From assembly GCA_903813345.2 (NCBI GenBank), contig CAIIXF020000002.1, forward strand, positions 10,932,150-10,996,149: a stretch of DNA of 64,000 nt, given 5' to 3'. This document shows positions 12,101 to 23,036 of this stretch, in pieces. The position numbers and the translations under genes are program-made. The notes beneath the pieces were generated by a model. That model saw only the letters and a list, made by a program, of their open reading frames with translations. It had not been told where the DNA came from and did not search any database. This DNA comes from Owenia fusiformis. Lineage: Eukaryota > Annelida > Polychaeta > Sabellida > Oweniidae. Position 1 is the stretch's first letter. Each line of letters opens with the position of its first letter.

Positions 12101-12986
12101 AACACTTTAACATTGCAATGTCTAACTGCTTGCAACAACTCAGCACTGGTCACACCATCTTCAAAAATAATCTACCGCTGCTCTTAGCTTAGAATATCTT
12201 AATTTTCTATCTACAGTTAAGTTGATGCCTATTTTGACACATTTTAATTATTACTTAGTTACTATAGAAGCAGTTATGATAACGCGAAAAATAGTGTCTT
12301 ACATCGATCGTTATATTTAATTCCGTGATAATACCATCTAGACCTTCACAGGCCACAAAGTATGAAGACAAAAACAAATTCTCTGATCGTGATTTGAGCT
12401 GTTTTTTAATAAAATAGACAGATTATGAAAAACTTCCTTACCATGATACCCTTAGTCATATTGATGTGTTCTTATACCATTCATATTTATAAAATATGTA
12501 ACGATAAGTGGCTTTAAGTAAAATTTTAAAATAAGTTTTCGCCATATTAGATTTACATTAAATTTATGAACGATTACACCATCATCAGTCTGGAAAATAC
12601 AAACTTGACCAAAACTTGATAAAACAAACATTTACTGAAACTAATAAATAAACACAATTCTATAGATTTATAGTCATTAAGTCCATCAGTAGTCTACTCA
12701 ATAACTTTTGCAATTCCCGTAGTACTCCAATCCCTCTGGATGCTTTCTTTCTGGTCACTAAGTACAGTGTTAGATCGTACCAACCATTTGGCATGACAAT
12801 TTTTAAGATTAGAGAGCCGCAGATCAATGTTGATTTCATTCACTCATTTCCCCTCAGACAGTTCCTTAACCACGCATTCCAAGTACCATTCCTATTTAAA
12901 AATCCATTGTTTGATATTTCAAAGTAACAATTTAGTTTGCAAATAACAATCGAGTACTGTATCTTACTGTTTTGTTTTTCCTGTGT
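9144..12986. other. Long stretch with no recognisable gene
   Basis: I see no convincing coding sequence, RNA gene or element ends in these 3.8 kb. Minor landmarks are a G run at about 10803-10818 and a patch of TGCATATA / GAGTATT words at 11150-11440 resembling 1440-1860. Short open frames at 11477-11912 on the minus strand have no family features. Confidence 0.4.
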
Positions 12987-13572
12987 TTATTGAAAAGTCA
13001 GCAAGGTGTTGATAGAGGAACTTACTTGGCGTCGCATATAACAACTGTAATTCACCAGTGCAGCAGGCAGGAATGGGAACGGGATGATGTTATGACGTAA
13101 TAATTCAGCCTTGATGTCTTCAGACCAATGTGATTTATGAACATCAATGAGCAATAGTGCTGCTTGTCGAAGAGGGAGATCTTCATCTTCACTGTGGCAG
13201 ATCCTGTCCACATAGGGCACAACGATATGCCTAAGAATGTTTTAGAATTCTTCCAGTGCGTCACGGAACTGGGTAATGAGCAATTCTTTCAGAAACTTGT
13301 AAGATGGGTGACAGGCTCCCATTTTTCCTTGGTAGATCTCTTAGACTGGGCAAAGTACTCCTTCTGCATTAATCATTAAGGTCACTGTGATTTGACGCTT
13401 ATCATTAAGCTCACACAGTTCAACTGGTTCGGTGCCTTTTTTGCCATTGTCCAATAAGATGCAGGTACGATATTAACTCCTGTTTCATTGATGTTTACCA
13501 TCAATTTCAAAGGAATCTTATGTTCGCTAACAATATTCTGTATCTTGTCTAGACCCTTATAAAAAATTCAAC
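12987..13572 (-). pseudogene. pogo-like DDE transposase fragment, copy 1
   Basis: On the minus strand the piece reads from near the first catalytic block to the second. It carries ICHSEDEDLPLRQAALLLID and then VHKSHWSEDIKAELLRHNII, where LLLID holds the second catalytic aspartate of the DDE fold, followed by PFLPA. The stretch 13160-13572 is nearly the same as 19570-19985. This copy keeps about 18 bp coding for PLRQAA that the other lacks. Frames shift and both ends are missing. The family (domain 'DDE superfamily endonuclease') is related to pogo, Tigger and jerky transposases. Confidence 0.75.
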
Positions 13573-13800
13573 CTTGAAAGTCCGAATTTAAACCGTTGCA
13601 CAATCATTGTACAATCATTGATCCGATCATTTATGCAACCATGCCAACCGTTACAATGCAACCATTACAATTTTGGTTGTAAACTCATTGAAAATGTTTC
13701 AATCATATGTAACCATTGTAAACGCTTGACAATTTTGATTGAATTTCTTGCAACCGTTTCAATCGAATGCCACCCTTTAAACCTATGGCAATATCATCTC
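13573..13800. repeat. Degenerate CAAYCRTT-rich repeat
   Basis: Words such as CAACCGTT, CAATCATTG, CAACCATT and TTGCAACCGTTTCAATC recur in both orientations over about 220 bp. It looks like a decayed short tandem or hairpin-rich repeat directly next to pogo copy 1. Confidence 0.4.
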
Positions 13801-14966
13801 AATACAACATATATTTCAAATGTATGTTTTTCATGCATACATGTCAGAATTAAAAAATTTTTGATCAAAAAGATATTTAAAGTATTGAAATAGTTTAGTT
13901 AACTTGTCTTGTGAATGAAAATATATTGAATCAATTTCCATCTAACCTTGAAGGATGGTGATTGTCCCACTCACATGTATATTATCTAGATAACAGCAAT
14001 GCTAAGGCATAGCAAATCCCCCCGCTGTCATGACAATCATTTTTATAAAATCCCTTCACTACTTTTTAAGTTATTGCAAAAACATTTGAAATAATTTTGA
14101 TTGGGTCAAGTCTTGAATTTTACCTTCACCTGAGTAATTATCACAATTATAAAGGAGGGAAGATCTGTCTGGAAGAAATCCTTCAATCAGAAAATAATCT
14201 GTTTATTGATTTGATATTTTTGATTTGATAGAGAAAATGCAATCAGACATTACAGGATGTGTTTTAAATAATTAAGTCAATAAGCATAACTTCTGATTAC
14301 AGAAAGACTCAGTCTCTTTAGTTTGATTAGAGTCTGCTTTAAAGGATGTGTCTAAAGAAACTTTATTAATCCATTAATCCATAAACAAAACAAAAATAAT
14401 TCGGCAAGGCAAAACAAACCTTATAATAGAGAGACTCTCAGTTTGATTAGAGTCTGCTATAAAGGAAGCATCCTATGTACTTTAATTATTCCATACACAG
14501 AACATGATAAATAATTTGCCAAAGAAAATTTCCCATATTTTCCTCCAGATTTTTTCAAGTTGAGAGTTTTGAAAAATAAGCCCTGTTTTTTTGTTTTTTT
14601 TAATCATTGACACATATTATTTAAACTGAAAACAAGTTTCAGTACAAATACTATGCCCTAGTGAATACAGTAAAGCCATGAACATTCAATTTATTGAATG
14701 CCATGGTAAAAAAAACTAAATAAAAATGAAATAAAAAATTCTGAAAATAGTATTTGCAGTTTCATATACTTGCTATTTGAGATTTCCCAGCACTTATTAA
14801 AGTAATTGAATAAAGAAATAATCCCTCAAAAATCTGAAAACACTTTTCAAATTTTTACCCCCCCCCCCCCTCTGCATGAAATAGAGAATAAAAAAAAAAT
14901 AGTATAACACAATATGAAAATAAATATAACAGAAACTAGGAATATGAACCCTATTTCTGGTCAAGC
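13801..14966. other. Non-coding stretch with a ~135-bp tandem duplication
   Basis: There is no gene. The segment 14290-14395 is repeated in diverged form at 14425-14525; shared words are GTTTGATTAGAGTCTGCT and AAAGGA. A C run lies at about 14859-14870. Confidence 0.4.
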
Positions 14967-15075
14967 ATTTTAATTAGCTGTTCAACCGTTTTAATTAGCT
15001 GTTCAACCGTTTTAATTAGCTGTTCAACTGTTTTAATTAGCTGTTCAACCGTTTTAATTGGCTGTTCAAGCATTC
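14967..15075 (+). repeat. 21-bp minisatellite, about five units
   Basis: The unit TTCAACCGTTTTAATTAGCTG repeats about five times with one or two substitutions per unit, ending in a decayed unit. Confidence 0.85.
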
Positions 15076-15294
15076 TGATTTGCCTAAACCCATGAGAATA
15101 TCAATTTGTAGAGTCCATTTCACTGCTTCATTTCGTCAGTAGAACGGCAAAAATAAGAAATTGGGAGACCATTGTGCAATAATATATGGAAAAGTATATT
15201 CATAATGTACACGAATGACATTTGTATATCTTGGATTGCTTTGGATGCTTCTCTGCCATGTTATTTTCAATAAGATTAACATGGCTGAAATTCT

Positions 15295-17065
15295 TCAAAT
15301 TACAAGACGGCACAGGCTTATTGCACAAAAAACTAAAAAATCTGAAATATATATATAGTTCTTGGAACTTCTATTTTCATTAACACCAAGGGCTGAAAGG
15401 ATTCTTTTCAGAACAGCTTCTAAATTTTCCCTGCTATCAGGTGCACAAAACTTTGCAAATACCAATGTGTTTGTAGTGGCATTTGGATGGGATGTGTTGA
15501 CAACTTGAAAAGTCACTTTAGTACTCCCACCCCCCTTGTCTCCTCCAAACTTTATCCAGACCTCATCATTTGGTATCACAGGGTGGTCTAACATTAACAT
15601 TCCATACCTTTCCATTTTTTCAAGATGGTCAGATATATGAATATGTAAGTTTGAAAGATAGGCCATAGGAAGTTTTTTCCTTACAATTCCTCCTCTGCTT
15701 TCTGGAGCTGTCAAATCTTTTTTGGCAAAGAGTTTGAGTTTTGATTTTAACTTGATTTTTGAAAGAATATTCTTTTTTGATTCCTGTTGGCTATTATAGC
15801 TAGCTATTTTTACGTTTGTTGATTTGAGATGGCGTGTTATAACTTTAACTTGACCCCATGTAAGTCTTGCCGCTGCCTTCATAGAAAGTGCCTGCTTAGC
15901 ACCTAGTTTTCTGGTCTCTGTTTTTGCCAGAGTTGTCAAAAGTTCACGGGTTTTCTTTTTACGGTGCTGAACACGCCACTCTTTTGACATTTGGTGAATA
16001 GTAGAATTATCTGTTCCACCGCTAACTTTTTTTCTCACTTTATTTATTAATCTTGCCCTGTGCCTTTTCAGAGGTGATTTAGCATCTTGACTTTTAATTC
16101 TTGGAACTTCTATTTTCATTAACACCAAGGGCTGAAAGGATTATAAAACAAGTGCATAAGTGTGTATACTGTGGATCATTTGACATGATGTGTATTTAAT
16201 GAGGTATTAAGTGGCTATTCAACACTAGCTGTATGATAATTGAAGAGGACTTGAATGAAAACACCTAATCATTATATTATTCCTATCTATGATAGTTGAT
16301 ATAAAATGTGTACATAATTATGATAATTTAATTGATAGTTCTTAGAAGGTTAAGTAATGAATTAATACCTGTCCTCTTGTGTTTTGACATTTCACCTTTC
16401 CCCTTTCTTCTGCCTGCGCTAGTTTTATTTTTGCAAGATGTGTAAAAAGTTTTTCTTCCCATCGAGATAGAGGTTTTGCTGAATTTGTTTCATTCATAAT
16501 TAATTGAATTGCAGACAATTTCATTTGGGGAGTTACAACAGGTGTTGGTGTTAAATTCGTCCCTTCTGATGGTGACTTAGTGTCCATCAATGTCTCGGCA
16601 GGTTGAATACATTGTTTTTTAGGTGTGCTACACAGGTATTGTTTCCTTTTAAGATCACTTTCATTAAAACTTAGCTCATCTTCAGTTGTAATCTCAGAGA
16701 CTTTTCGTTTGCGTCCAATTGGTGCTTTGTTTATTTTATAGATTTGGCATATCCAGGAATTGTCTATTGTGCAATCTTTCGAACATATCCATTTATTGTT
16801 TGTGCTTTGAATGTTTTCTTTCAGAGTTGAATCAACTTGTCTGTTGTAGTACTTAAACTTTTTTAAAGCTGAATAGCATGATAGACATATATGGATGAAT
16901 TCTTGGATCATCCTTATCTAGATTTATTCCAAAAATGGAAAATACATCTTCTTGTGAAGTTATACATGGAATAGGTTTTGCCTTGTTTCTACTTTTTGTA
17001 TTCTTATTGCCACATAGTCTACATAGAGTTTCCAATGCTTTTTTGTGCATTTCTAAATGCTCCAT
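15295..17065 (-). pseudogene. Transposase with RAG1-N-terminal-like zinc region (N-RAG-TP / Chapaev type)
   Basis: Exon A (17065-16369) has CRLCGNKN (Cys15, Cys18), a Cys at residue 34, DVFSIFGINLDKDDPRIHP, then ICLSCYSALKKF one frame over. This C-x2-C ... HP ... C-x2-C order follows the central zinc-binding region of RAG1 (CRICG ... IHPTQFCHNCW). It ends GGACAG|GTATTA. Exon B starts at 16131 after CCTTTCAG, in phase, and holds LNKV-type basic sequence, then HIHISDHLEKMERYG and the block WIKFGGDKGGGSTKVTFQVV, where the Asp is a likely catalytic residue. Such proteins are known from molluscan N-RAG-TP elements and related invertebrate transposases. One frameshift lies near 16888. The C-terminal half (second and third acidic residues) is not found downstream. 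A perfect 45-bp direct repeat brackets most of exon B. Confidence 0.7.
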
Positions 17066-17075
17066 CTTGTCTTAC

Positions 17076-17637
17076 TATTTGCTACCATGTGTATAGTTGA
17101 TTCAGCTTAGAATTATTACAAGCCAATATTAATGTTGGATGGGGTATATTCAATTTGAATTTTCTCAAATTCTCCTGGCGGAAAGTGCATCAAATCTTTT
17201 GAACCTTGCAGAAGACACATTGAACTTGAGGAGAATGGAAGTGCTTACTTTCCACCAGGAGAATTTCTCCTATTTCAGTTTAAAGTTAATGGACATTAAG
17301 ATGATCCAAACTCAAGGAAATGGGTAGAAAAGTTCAGATGTTAAATAATCCCAAGTGAATCATTATCTACTTAATGTCTCAAGATTAAAGAATCAACCAA
17401 GCCCTTTCGAAATAGTTTGTACAAGAGAAAGTTGCTCTTATTTGGTTTTAAGGTTAGTTTTAAGCATTCAAAATACCCATTTAAAGGACAGCAATCCAGG
17501 CATATTGATGCTCATTATATTGCTAGGCAACAACAGGAAGTGGTAATGCTATGAATATTAAGCAGGGATATTATGTTACATTAGCTGCTGGATTAAATCT
17601 AACAAAGTGAGGCTGGCTGGCAGCCAGTGCTCTATGT
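17076..17637. other. Unassigned spacer with a small hairpin
   Basis: No gene is recognised. AAATTCTCCTGGCGGAAAG at about 17166 pairs with CTTTCCACCAGGAGAATTT near 17250, a possible remnant of a short inverted-repeat element. Confidence 0.3.
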
Positions 17638-18750
17638 TCTTGAAATATTCATGATATTCTATTTCTCAATATTCTTGAAATCTTCTCCAGGTTTAGCTTC
17701 ATAGTTCTTGAAATATTCATCAACTGTATATTCATGAAATACTAATCACCTGCATGTTCATGAAATATTACTCAATGAAGAATAAATATACCTGAACTAT
17801 TCGTGAATACGACTAAAATACAATTTGGACTCATGAAATATTCATCAACTCTATATTCATGAAATATTCATGATATTCTATCCCTCAAAATTCTTGAAAT
17901 CTTCTCCAGATTTAGCTTCATATTTCTTGAAATATTCATGACATTATATTCTTCAACATTCTTGAAATCATCTCATTGTATACGACCTCATATTTCTTGA
18001 AATATTCACCAACTGGATATTCATGAAATATTCATAACATTATATTCTCCAACATTCTTGAATAATTCATGAATTAACTCACATATATGTTCATGAACTA
18101 TTACTTAAATGAAGAAGAAATATTCATGATTTTCTGTTCCTCAGTGTTCTTGAAATCTTCTCCAAGTTTAGCTTCATTTTTCTTGAAATATTCCTCAAAT
18201 GCATATTCATGAAATATTTATCACCTGTATGTTCATGAAATATTACTCAATGAAAAATAAATATACATGCACTATTCATGAATATGACTGAAATACAAAT
18301 TTGAATCTTGAAATATTCATCAACTCTATATTCATGAAATATACATGACATTCTATTCCTCAACAATCTTGAAATCATCTCCATGTGTAGACCTCATATT
18401 TCTTGAAATATTTATCAACTGTATATTCATGAAATATTCATGACATTCTGTTCTCCAACATTCTTAAAATCATCTCCATGTATAGACCTCATATTTCTCG
18501 AAATATTCATCAACTGTAAAGTATATATTCATGAAATGTTTATCACCTGTATGTTCATGAAATATTACTCAACATTCTGTATTACATTCCTTAATATTCT
18601 TGAAATTTTCTCAAGGTTTAGCCTCATATTTCTTGAATTATTCATCAACTGTTTATTCATGATATTCATCACTTGTATATTCATGAAATGTTACTCTGTG
18701 AAGAATAAATATACCTGAACTATTCATGAATATTACTGAAATAACTTTGA
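17638..18750. repeat. Complex satellite rich in TTCTTGAA / TTCATGAA
   Basis: About 1.1 kb built from diverged copies of phrases such as CTTGAAATATTCATCAACTG, TATTCATGAAATATTCATGA and ATTCTTGAAATCATCTCC. Spacing is irregular, roughly 60-120 bp between matching phrases. The octamer TTCNNGAA occurs about thirty times. Short open frames within it are not genes. Confidence 0.85.
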
Positions 18751-18841
18751 AATTTGAATTATTCATTTGATTCACATCATAAGAACAAACAAATTATTTT
18801 TGAGCTCAAATCATTTTATTTCTGTCACACTTTTTTTCAAT

Positions 18842-19153
18842 TCAGTTACACTTAAATTTGAGTCTCAATGATTTTTGAATATTTGACAGCTTCTCTTTGA
18901 TAACCTTTTGACTTATACCATTGCAATGTCTCTCTACAAGAGTTATAATTTGCAGTACATTCTTTTGATTTAAGGGGGGTCGACTTTGTTCTGTACGGCT
19001 TCCCTTTTTTCTGGTTACAGAACCCGAACGAAGCTCATCTTCTGTAAAATAGTGCATAGCCAATTTCTTCACCACTAATTGCAGTTCGCTTGTTTGCATC
19101 CCTTTGATCAAAGCAAAGGCAACTATCGGTGTCTTCAATCTTGCCTTTGACAA
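18842..19153 (-). pseudogene. BEN-like domain fragment
   Basis: The open frame encodes KKLAMHYFTEDELRSGSVTR, a basic linker, then PPLNQKNVLQIITLVERHC and KEKLSNIQKSLR. This fits the end of a BEN domain, where an F-t-e-e-E-L turn is followed by a helix pair ending in a K-L-x-N-x-R/Q-K motif. BEN domains bind DNA or chromatin and also occur in element proteins of marine invertebrates. The first residues (before MQTSELQ) come from the adjoining pogo fragment, so the true N-terminus is absent. No partner exons are visible. Confidence 0.5.
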
Positions 19154-19395
19154 ATCACATTCGTCCCAAATCAGACTTGCCCCATGATTTCCCCAAGGAT
19201 AGGGAGCTGTGTTCAGGCAGAAGTGATTTGTCTTCAGATATCAGCCCTGTAACAGCACCAACTATGATTTGTGTGTTTATTGCTGCCCACTTTGCAGCCA
19301 GACCTGCAATAAGTGACTGTGCCAGAGCATCCATCTTGTCAACTTATTTTAGAGGCCGCCCAACATGAAGCTTTGGCACGGTTTTAATAGAATCT
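19140..19395 (-). pseudogene. pogo-like transposase N-terminal piece, copy 3
   Basis: The minus strand reads VPKLHVGRPLK, a stop, then VDKMDALAQSLIAGLAAK and LLPEHSSLSLGKSWGKSD. It is a near duplicate of 20040-20275, which encodes the same segment of the neighbouring copy. It contains two stop codons and ends abruptly at the junction with the BEN-like fragment. Confidence 0.7.
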
Positions 19396-19561
19396 TGATC
19401 GTCCATTTCCAGTTCTTTAAATGATGGCATCCTGACGGTTTACTCATTAATTTCATCTTGTAAGTCAAGCTTTTTGGAAAAGTGACGAGCGCTACCTGTG
19501 GCTCCATGATGTCCAGCATATTAGCACATTTCTGCCCGCTGTGCTGGGGAGTATGAAATAT

Positions 19562-20280
19562 TCAATCGTTTTTGAACATCAATGAGCAATAGTGAGATCT
19601 TCATCTTCACTTTGGCAGATCCTGTCCACATAGGGCACAACGATATTCCCGACAAGCTCTAAGAGTGTTTCAGAATTCTGCAAGTGCATCTCGGAACTGG
19701 GTAATGAGCTATTCTTTGGGATACTTGTAAGATGGGTGGCAGGCTCCCATTTTTCCTTGGTTGATCACTTGGGCTGGACAAAGTCCTCCTTCTGCATTAA
19801 TCATTAAAGTCACTGTGATTTGACGCTTATCATCAAGCCCACACAATTCAACTTGTTTGGTGCCCTTTTTGCCATTGTCCAATAAGATGCAGGTACGATA
19901 TCAACTCCTGTTTCATTGATGTTTAGAATGAATTTCAAAGGAATCTTATGTTTGCTAACAATATTCTGTATCTTGTCTAGAAATTCAACTTTAACCTCAT
20001 AGTTTTGAGGAATCCTTTTGGAAGCCTTAGTTCTTTTGCGTTTGACAAATCCCATTCGTCCCAAAACAGACTTGCCCCATGATTTCCCCAAGGATAGCGA
20101 GCCGTGTTCAGGCAGAAGTGATTTGTCTTCATGAGATACATGTATCAGCCCTGTAACAGCACCAACTACAATTTGTGTGTTTACTGCTGCCCCATTTGCA
20201 GCCAGACCTGCAATAAGAGCATCCAGCTTGTAATTTTAGAGGCCACCCAACTTGAAGCTTTGGCAGGGTTTTATATTAAA
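19562..20280 (-). pseudogene. pogo-like DDE transposase, copy 2
   Basis: This is the longest copy of the family in the window. The minus strand gives GKSWGKSVLGRMGFVKRKRT, ASKRIPQNYEVKVEFLDKIQ, then FILNINETGVDIVPASYWTM, the first catalytic block with the usual Asp replaced by Asn, and then QITVTLMINAEGGLCP in a shifted frame. It continues to EDEDL and LLLIDV near 19580, with about 18 bp missing relative to copy 1. The Asn and the frame breaks make it inactive. The region beyond the second Asp is absent. Confidence 0.78.
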
Positions 20281-20957
20281 CACTGAGTCTTCTAATTAAC
20301 CTTGTGTTTCAAATTATGAATTACAATGGACATTATGCTTATTGGCGTGATTCACGCAAAATGGCAATCTCCGTGTTACACGTTAAATGGGGTTATCATC
20401 TCCACTGATATGTCAGCACTAACATAAAGACTCAAGTCATCCCACAAGGGTTTAAAGTAATATTTGGCACAACTGTACCTCATTTGAGAAACATAAAAGA
20501 GTTGAAACAAGACATAAGAAGGCAGATGGAAGCTATTAAACAAAATATCTGTGAACATGTTGTGCGTTCAAATTTATCTCTAGTATGAAAGAAACCGGAA
20601 CAAAAGTTCAGTTGTGTTGATTTTGACTTTAAATTCATGCTGGACGAGAGTGTCTCAATAATATTGCATGAGTTATCGTTCATAAGATGAAAGAAAAGGA
20701 TAGTTACTTAACTGACGTTTTAAGAATGACATTTAACCACCATATACTGATGAACACATAAATGAAATCTTTTTATTTCATATAAAATAGAACTAAGGCT
20801 AAAATGCATGTTATTATGAAAGCCTTTGGAATATTGCATAACCTGGCAGCTGACACATAGGCATTTTTACCCATGTGCAAAGAAACAATGATTATTCAGT
20901 TGTCTATGATCACATATGGACCAATGATGTATCATTGGAAAGAGGAGACACATAGCT
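20281..20957. other. Spacer without recognisable features
   Basis: No coding family, repeat or element end is apparent between pogo copy 2 and the 3' end of the EnSpm-like gene. Confidence 0.35.
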
Positions 20958-23026
20958 TCATGGTAAATTGAATGAAATTGATGTAATTTTCACTGGTTTT
21001 GTGGTATTACAATGCTTGTTTGCAACTTGAACTTTAACACACAAATCTAACAAGTTCAATGCAGGTACAAGGTGGTACATATTTGTGGATTTTGTGCTAT
21101 GAATGTGGTCCAATTTAATGTTTATTACATTTTCTACTTTTGTGAGCCACTCGAGATTTTCCTTTTGTAAAACTTTCACAACACAGAAAATATTGTTTTC
21201 ATCAAGTTCTATGAAACAATCAATGTCCCCATACTGTATGCCAGAGTCCATTGTTCCAAGTTTTACAGTGAACAAATTCCTTCTGGACACTCTACTATAG
21301 ACTATGGAATGGTATGTGAGTCCTCGAACACAGGCTCTTTTGTGAAATGTCAGATCATCTGTTTCTTCAAATCTGGTTTCTAGAGCAGCTCTGAATTGAG
21401 GATTAATCTGTTTTGCCCCGATTTGATCCAGCTCCATAAAGCATTGAATTCGCAAATGAGAGGGCTCCCGGGCATTTTTCTAGACTAGGAAGTTTTGATG
21501 GGAGGGCTTGATATTCTGTCACTGTATCATCTGTACATCAATGTGTTGTTTGCACTTTATCATTCTGAGTAAATCCCCATTTGCATTTTCAAATGCATAG
21601 CAACTTGTTGCCCACAATGGACCAATTTGTCTCGCATTGTCTGGTAAATGCATCAGGCTATGGATATAACATGTGTAAGTGTGGAGTATCTCACATCATA
21701 AAGGGCAGGAAACATTAGGCAGAAATATTGAAAGCATCTTTCAGCGTGTGTCAAGCTTCCTTCACTTATGCTTTCTCTCAAGAGGATGTGATAACCCTCA
21801 ATAAATGGTGTGGTGTGGTACAAGTACTTGGTGTCCATGAAGTTCTGAACACATGGAAGACAGTAAAGTATAAACCACATCCTCCACTCTACAGCTTTAA
21901 AGTTGCTCATGTTCTCCTTAAATCCTCTTGGGACTCGGTTGACCGTATGAGGTGGCTTGATTTGTTCCATCATCTTATCTATATCTTCTAAGTGACAATA
22001 AAGTGAAAATTCCTCATGTTTAAACACTGGGTCAAAGCAAAGTTTGCCCTGAGTTTTGATCACCCCCAAGTCACATTGATGCATCACATCCAATATAACT
22101 CCATCAACAACATCGAATTCAGGGCAATTTAAGAAAATGTTTGGCCCCTTAACACCATGAGAAGGTTTGTTGTTTGCAAAACCTTTTTTTGCGTCTTCTA
22201 TTATGGATTGATGAGTCCCCTTTGGACCAGTTATGTTTTCTTCTTTGAATGGCATGATTCGGACATTACCCCCATCAATAGTTTGATAGTTTTCCCCTTT
22301 TTGGGTGCATTTTATGCACAGATAGTCACCATTTAACTGGTTGACATTAAGCATGCCTGCCAGTGCTGGTAGATCAGCAGCAAGTCCAACAAGGAATCCT
22401 TTGACTTGAATATTACAATCATCGAGGTTTATTTCAATTCCCTTAGCAAGGTCTTCCAAACCTTTTTGTAATATATCAAAAAATGTTGCAAAGCATGGCT
22501 TATTTCCATACCAGAGAGCCGTTATTAGCATATTTTCAGGGCGTTTCCTATATTTATAGGGCAATTCATTGATCATGAGGAAAACGGGCCAAATTGACTG
22601 TGGAGGGGACTTTGTCACAGGCACTCCATCACTATTAATGATAAAACCGATATTGTTAGGATCTTTAAGTGGTCCTTCCATTAGTTTCTTATATTGTTCA
22701 CTATCATACACATCTTCTATTGCACTCTCATTTGACTTTACTCTATGAAATCTGTGTCTTATTAAAGAGACAAATTCCTTTCTTTGGAACTTTTGCTGCA
22801 ACTGTTCCTTCAGTGGTACATCGATGAAGAAGGATTTTGATTTAACTTCCCGCAGGTCTGACTTGCATTTGTCATTATCACATTCTTTGGATTTAAGTGT
22901 AATAACTGACATGCACTTAGTGCAGTGCATTTGTTTTACATAGGGCTGCAGCTGACGATAGAAATACTGTCTAAATCTTGCTTGCGTAAGGCTTGCGTAT
23001 ACAGGGTTAGGCACTAATAAATGCAT
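20958..23026 (-). pseudogene. EnSpm/CACTA-like transposase (Transposase_21 type), split by a 14.9-kb insertion
   Basis: The main frame (23026-21653, 457 codons) has paired cysteines (CTKC, CDNDKC), then VPVTKSPPQSIWPVFLMINE, MLITALWYGNKPC, LVGLAADLPALAGMLNVNQL, a CIKC pair, GVKGPNIFLNCPEFDVVDGV, ILDVMHQCDLGV and PFIEGYHILLRESISEG. This order matches animal EnSpm-like transposases. The protein continues with LPDNARQIGPLW after a frameshift near 21660, passes stops near 21480-21520, and ends in the 20958-21455 frame (HKRACVRGLTYHS). Upstream codons lie on the far side of the insertion at 37911-37990 (WIHITSSRLSNSQAEQLLTL) and join in frame when the insert and one target copy are removed. Confidence 0.85.
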
Positions 23027-23036
23027 GTTGAGTAAT

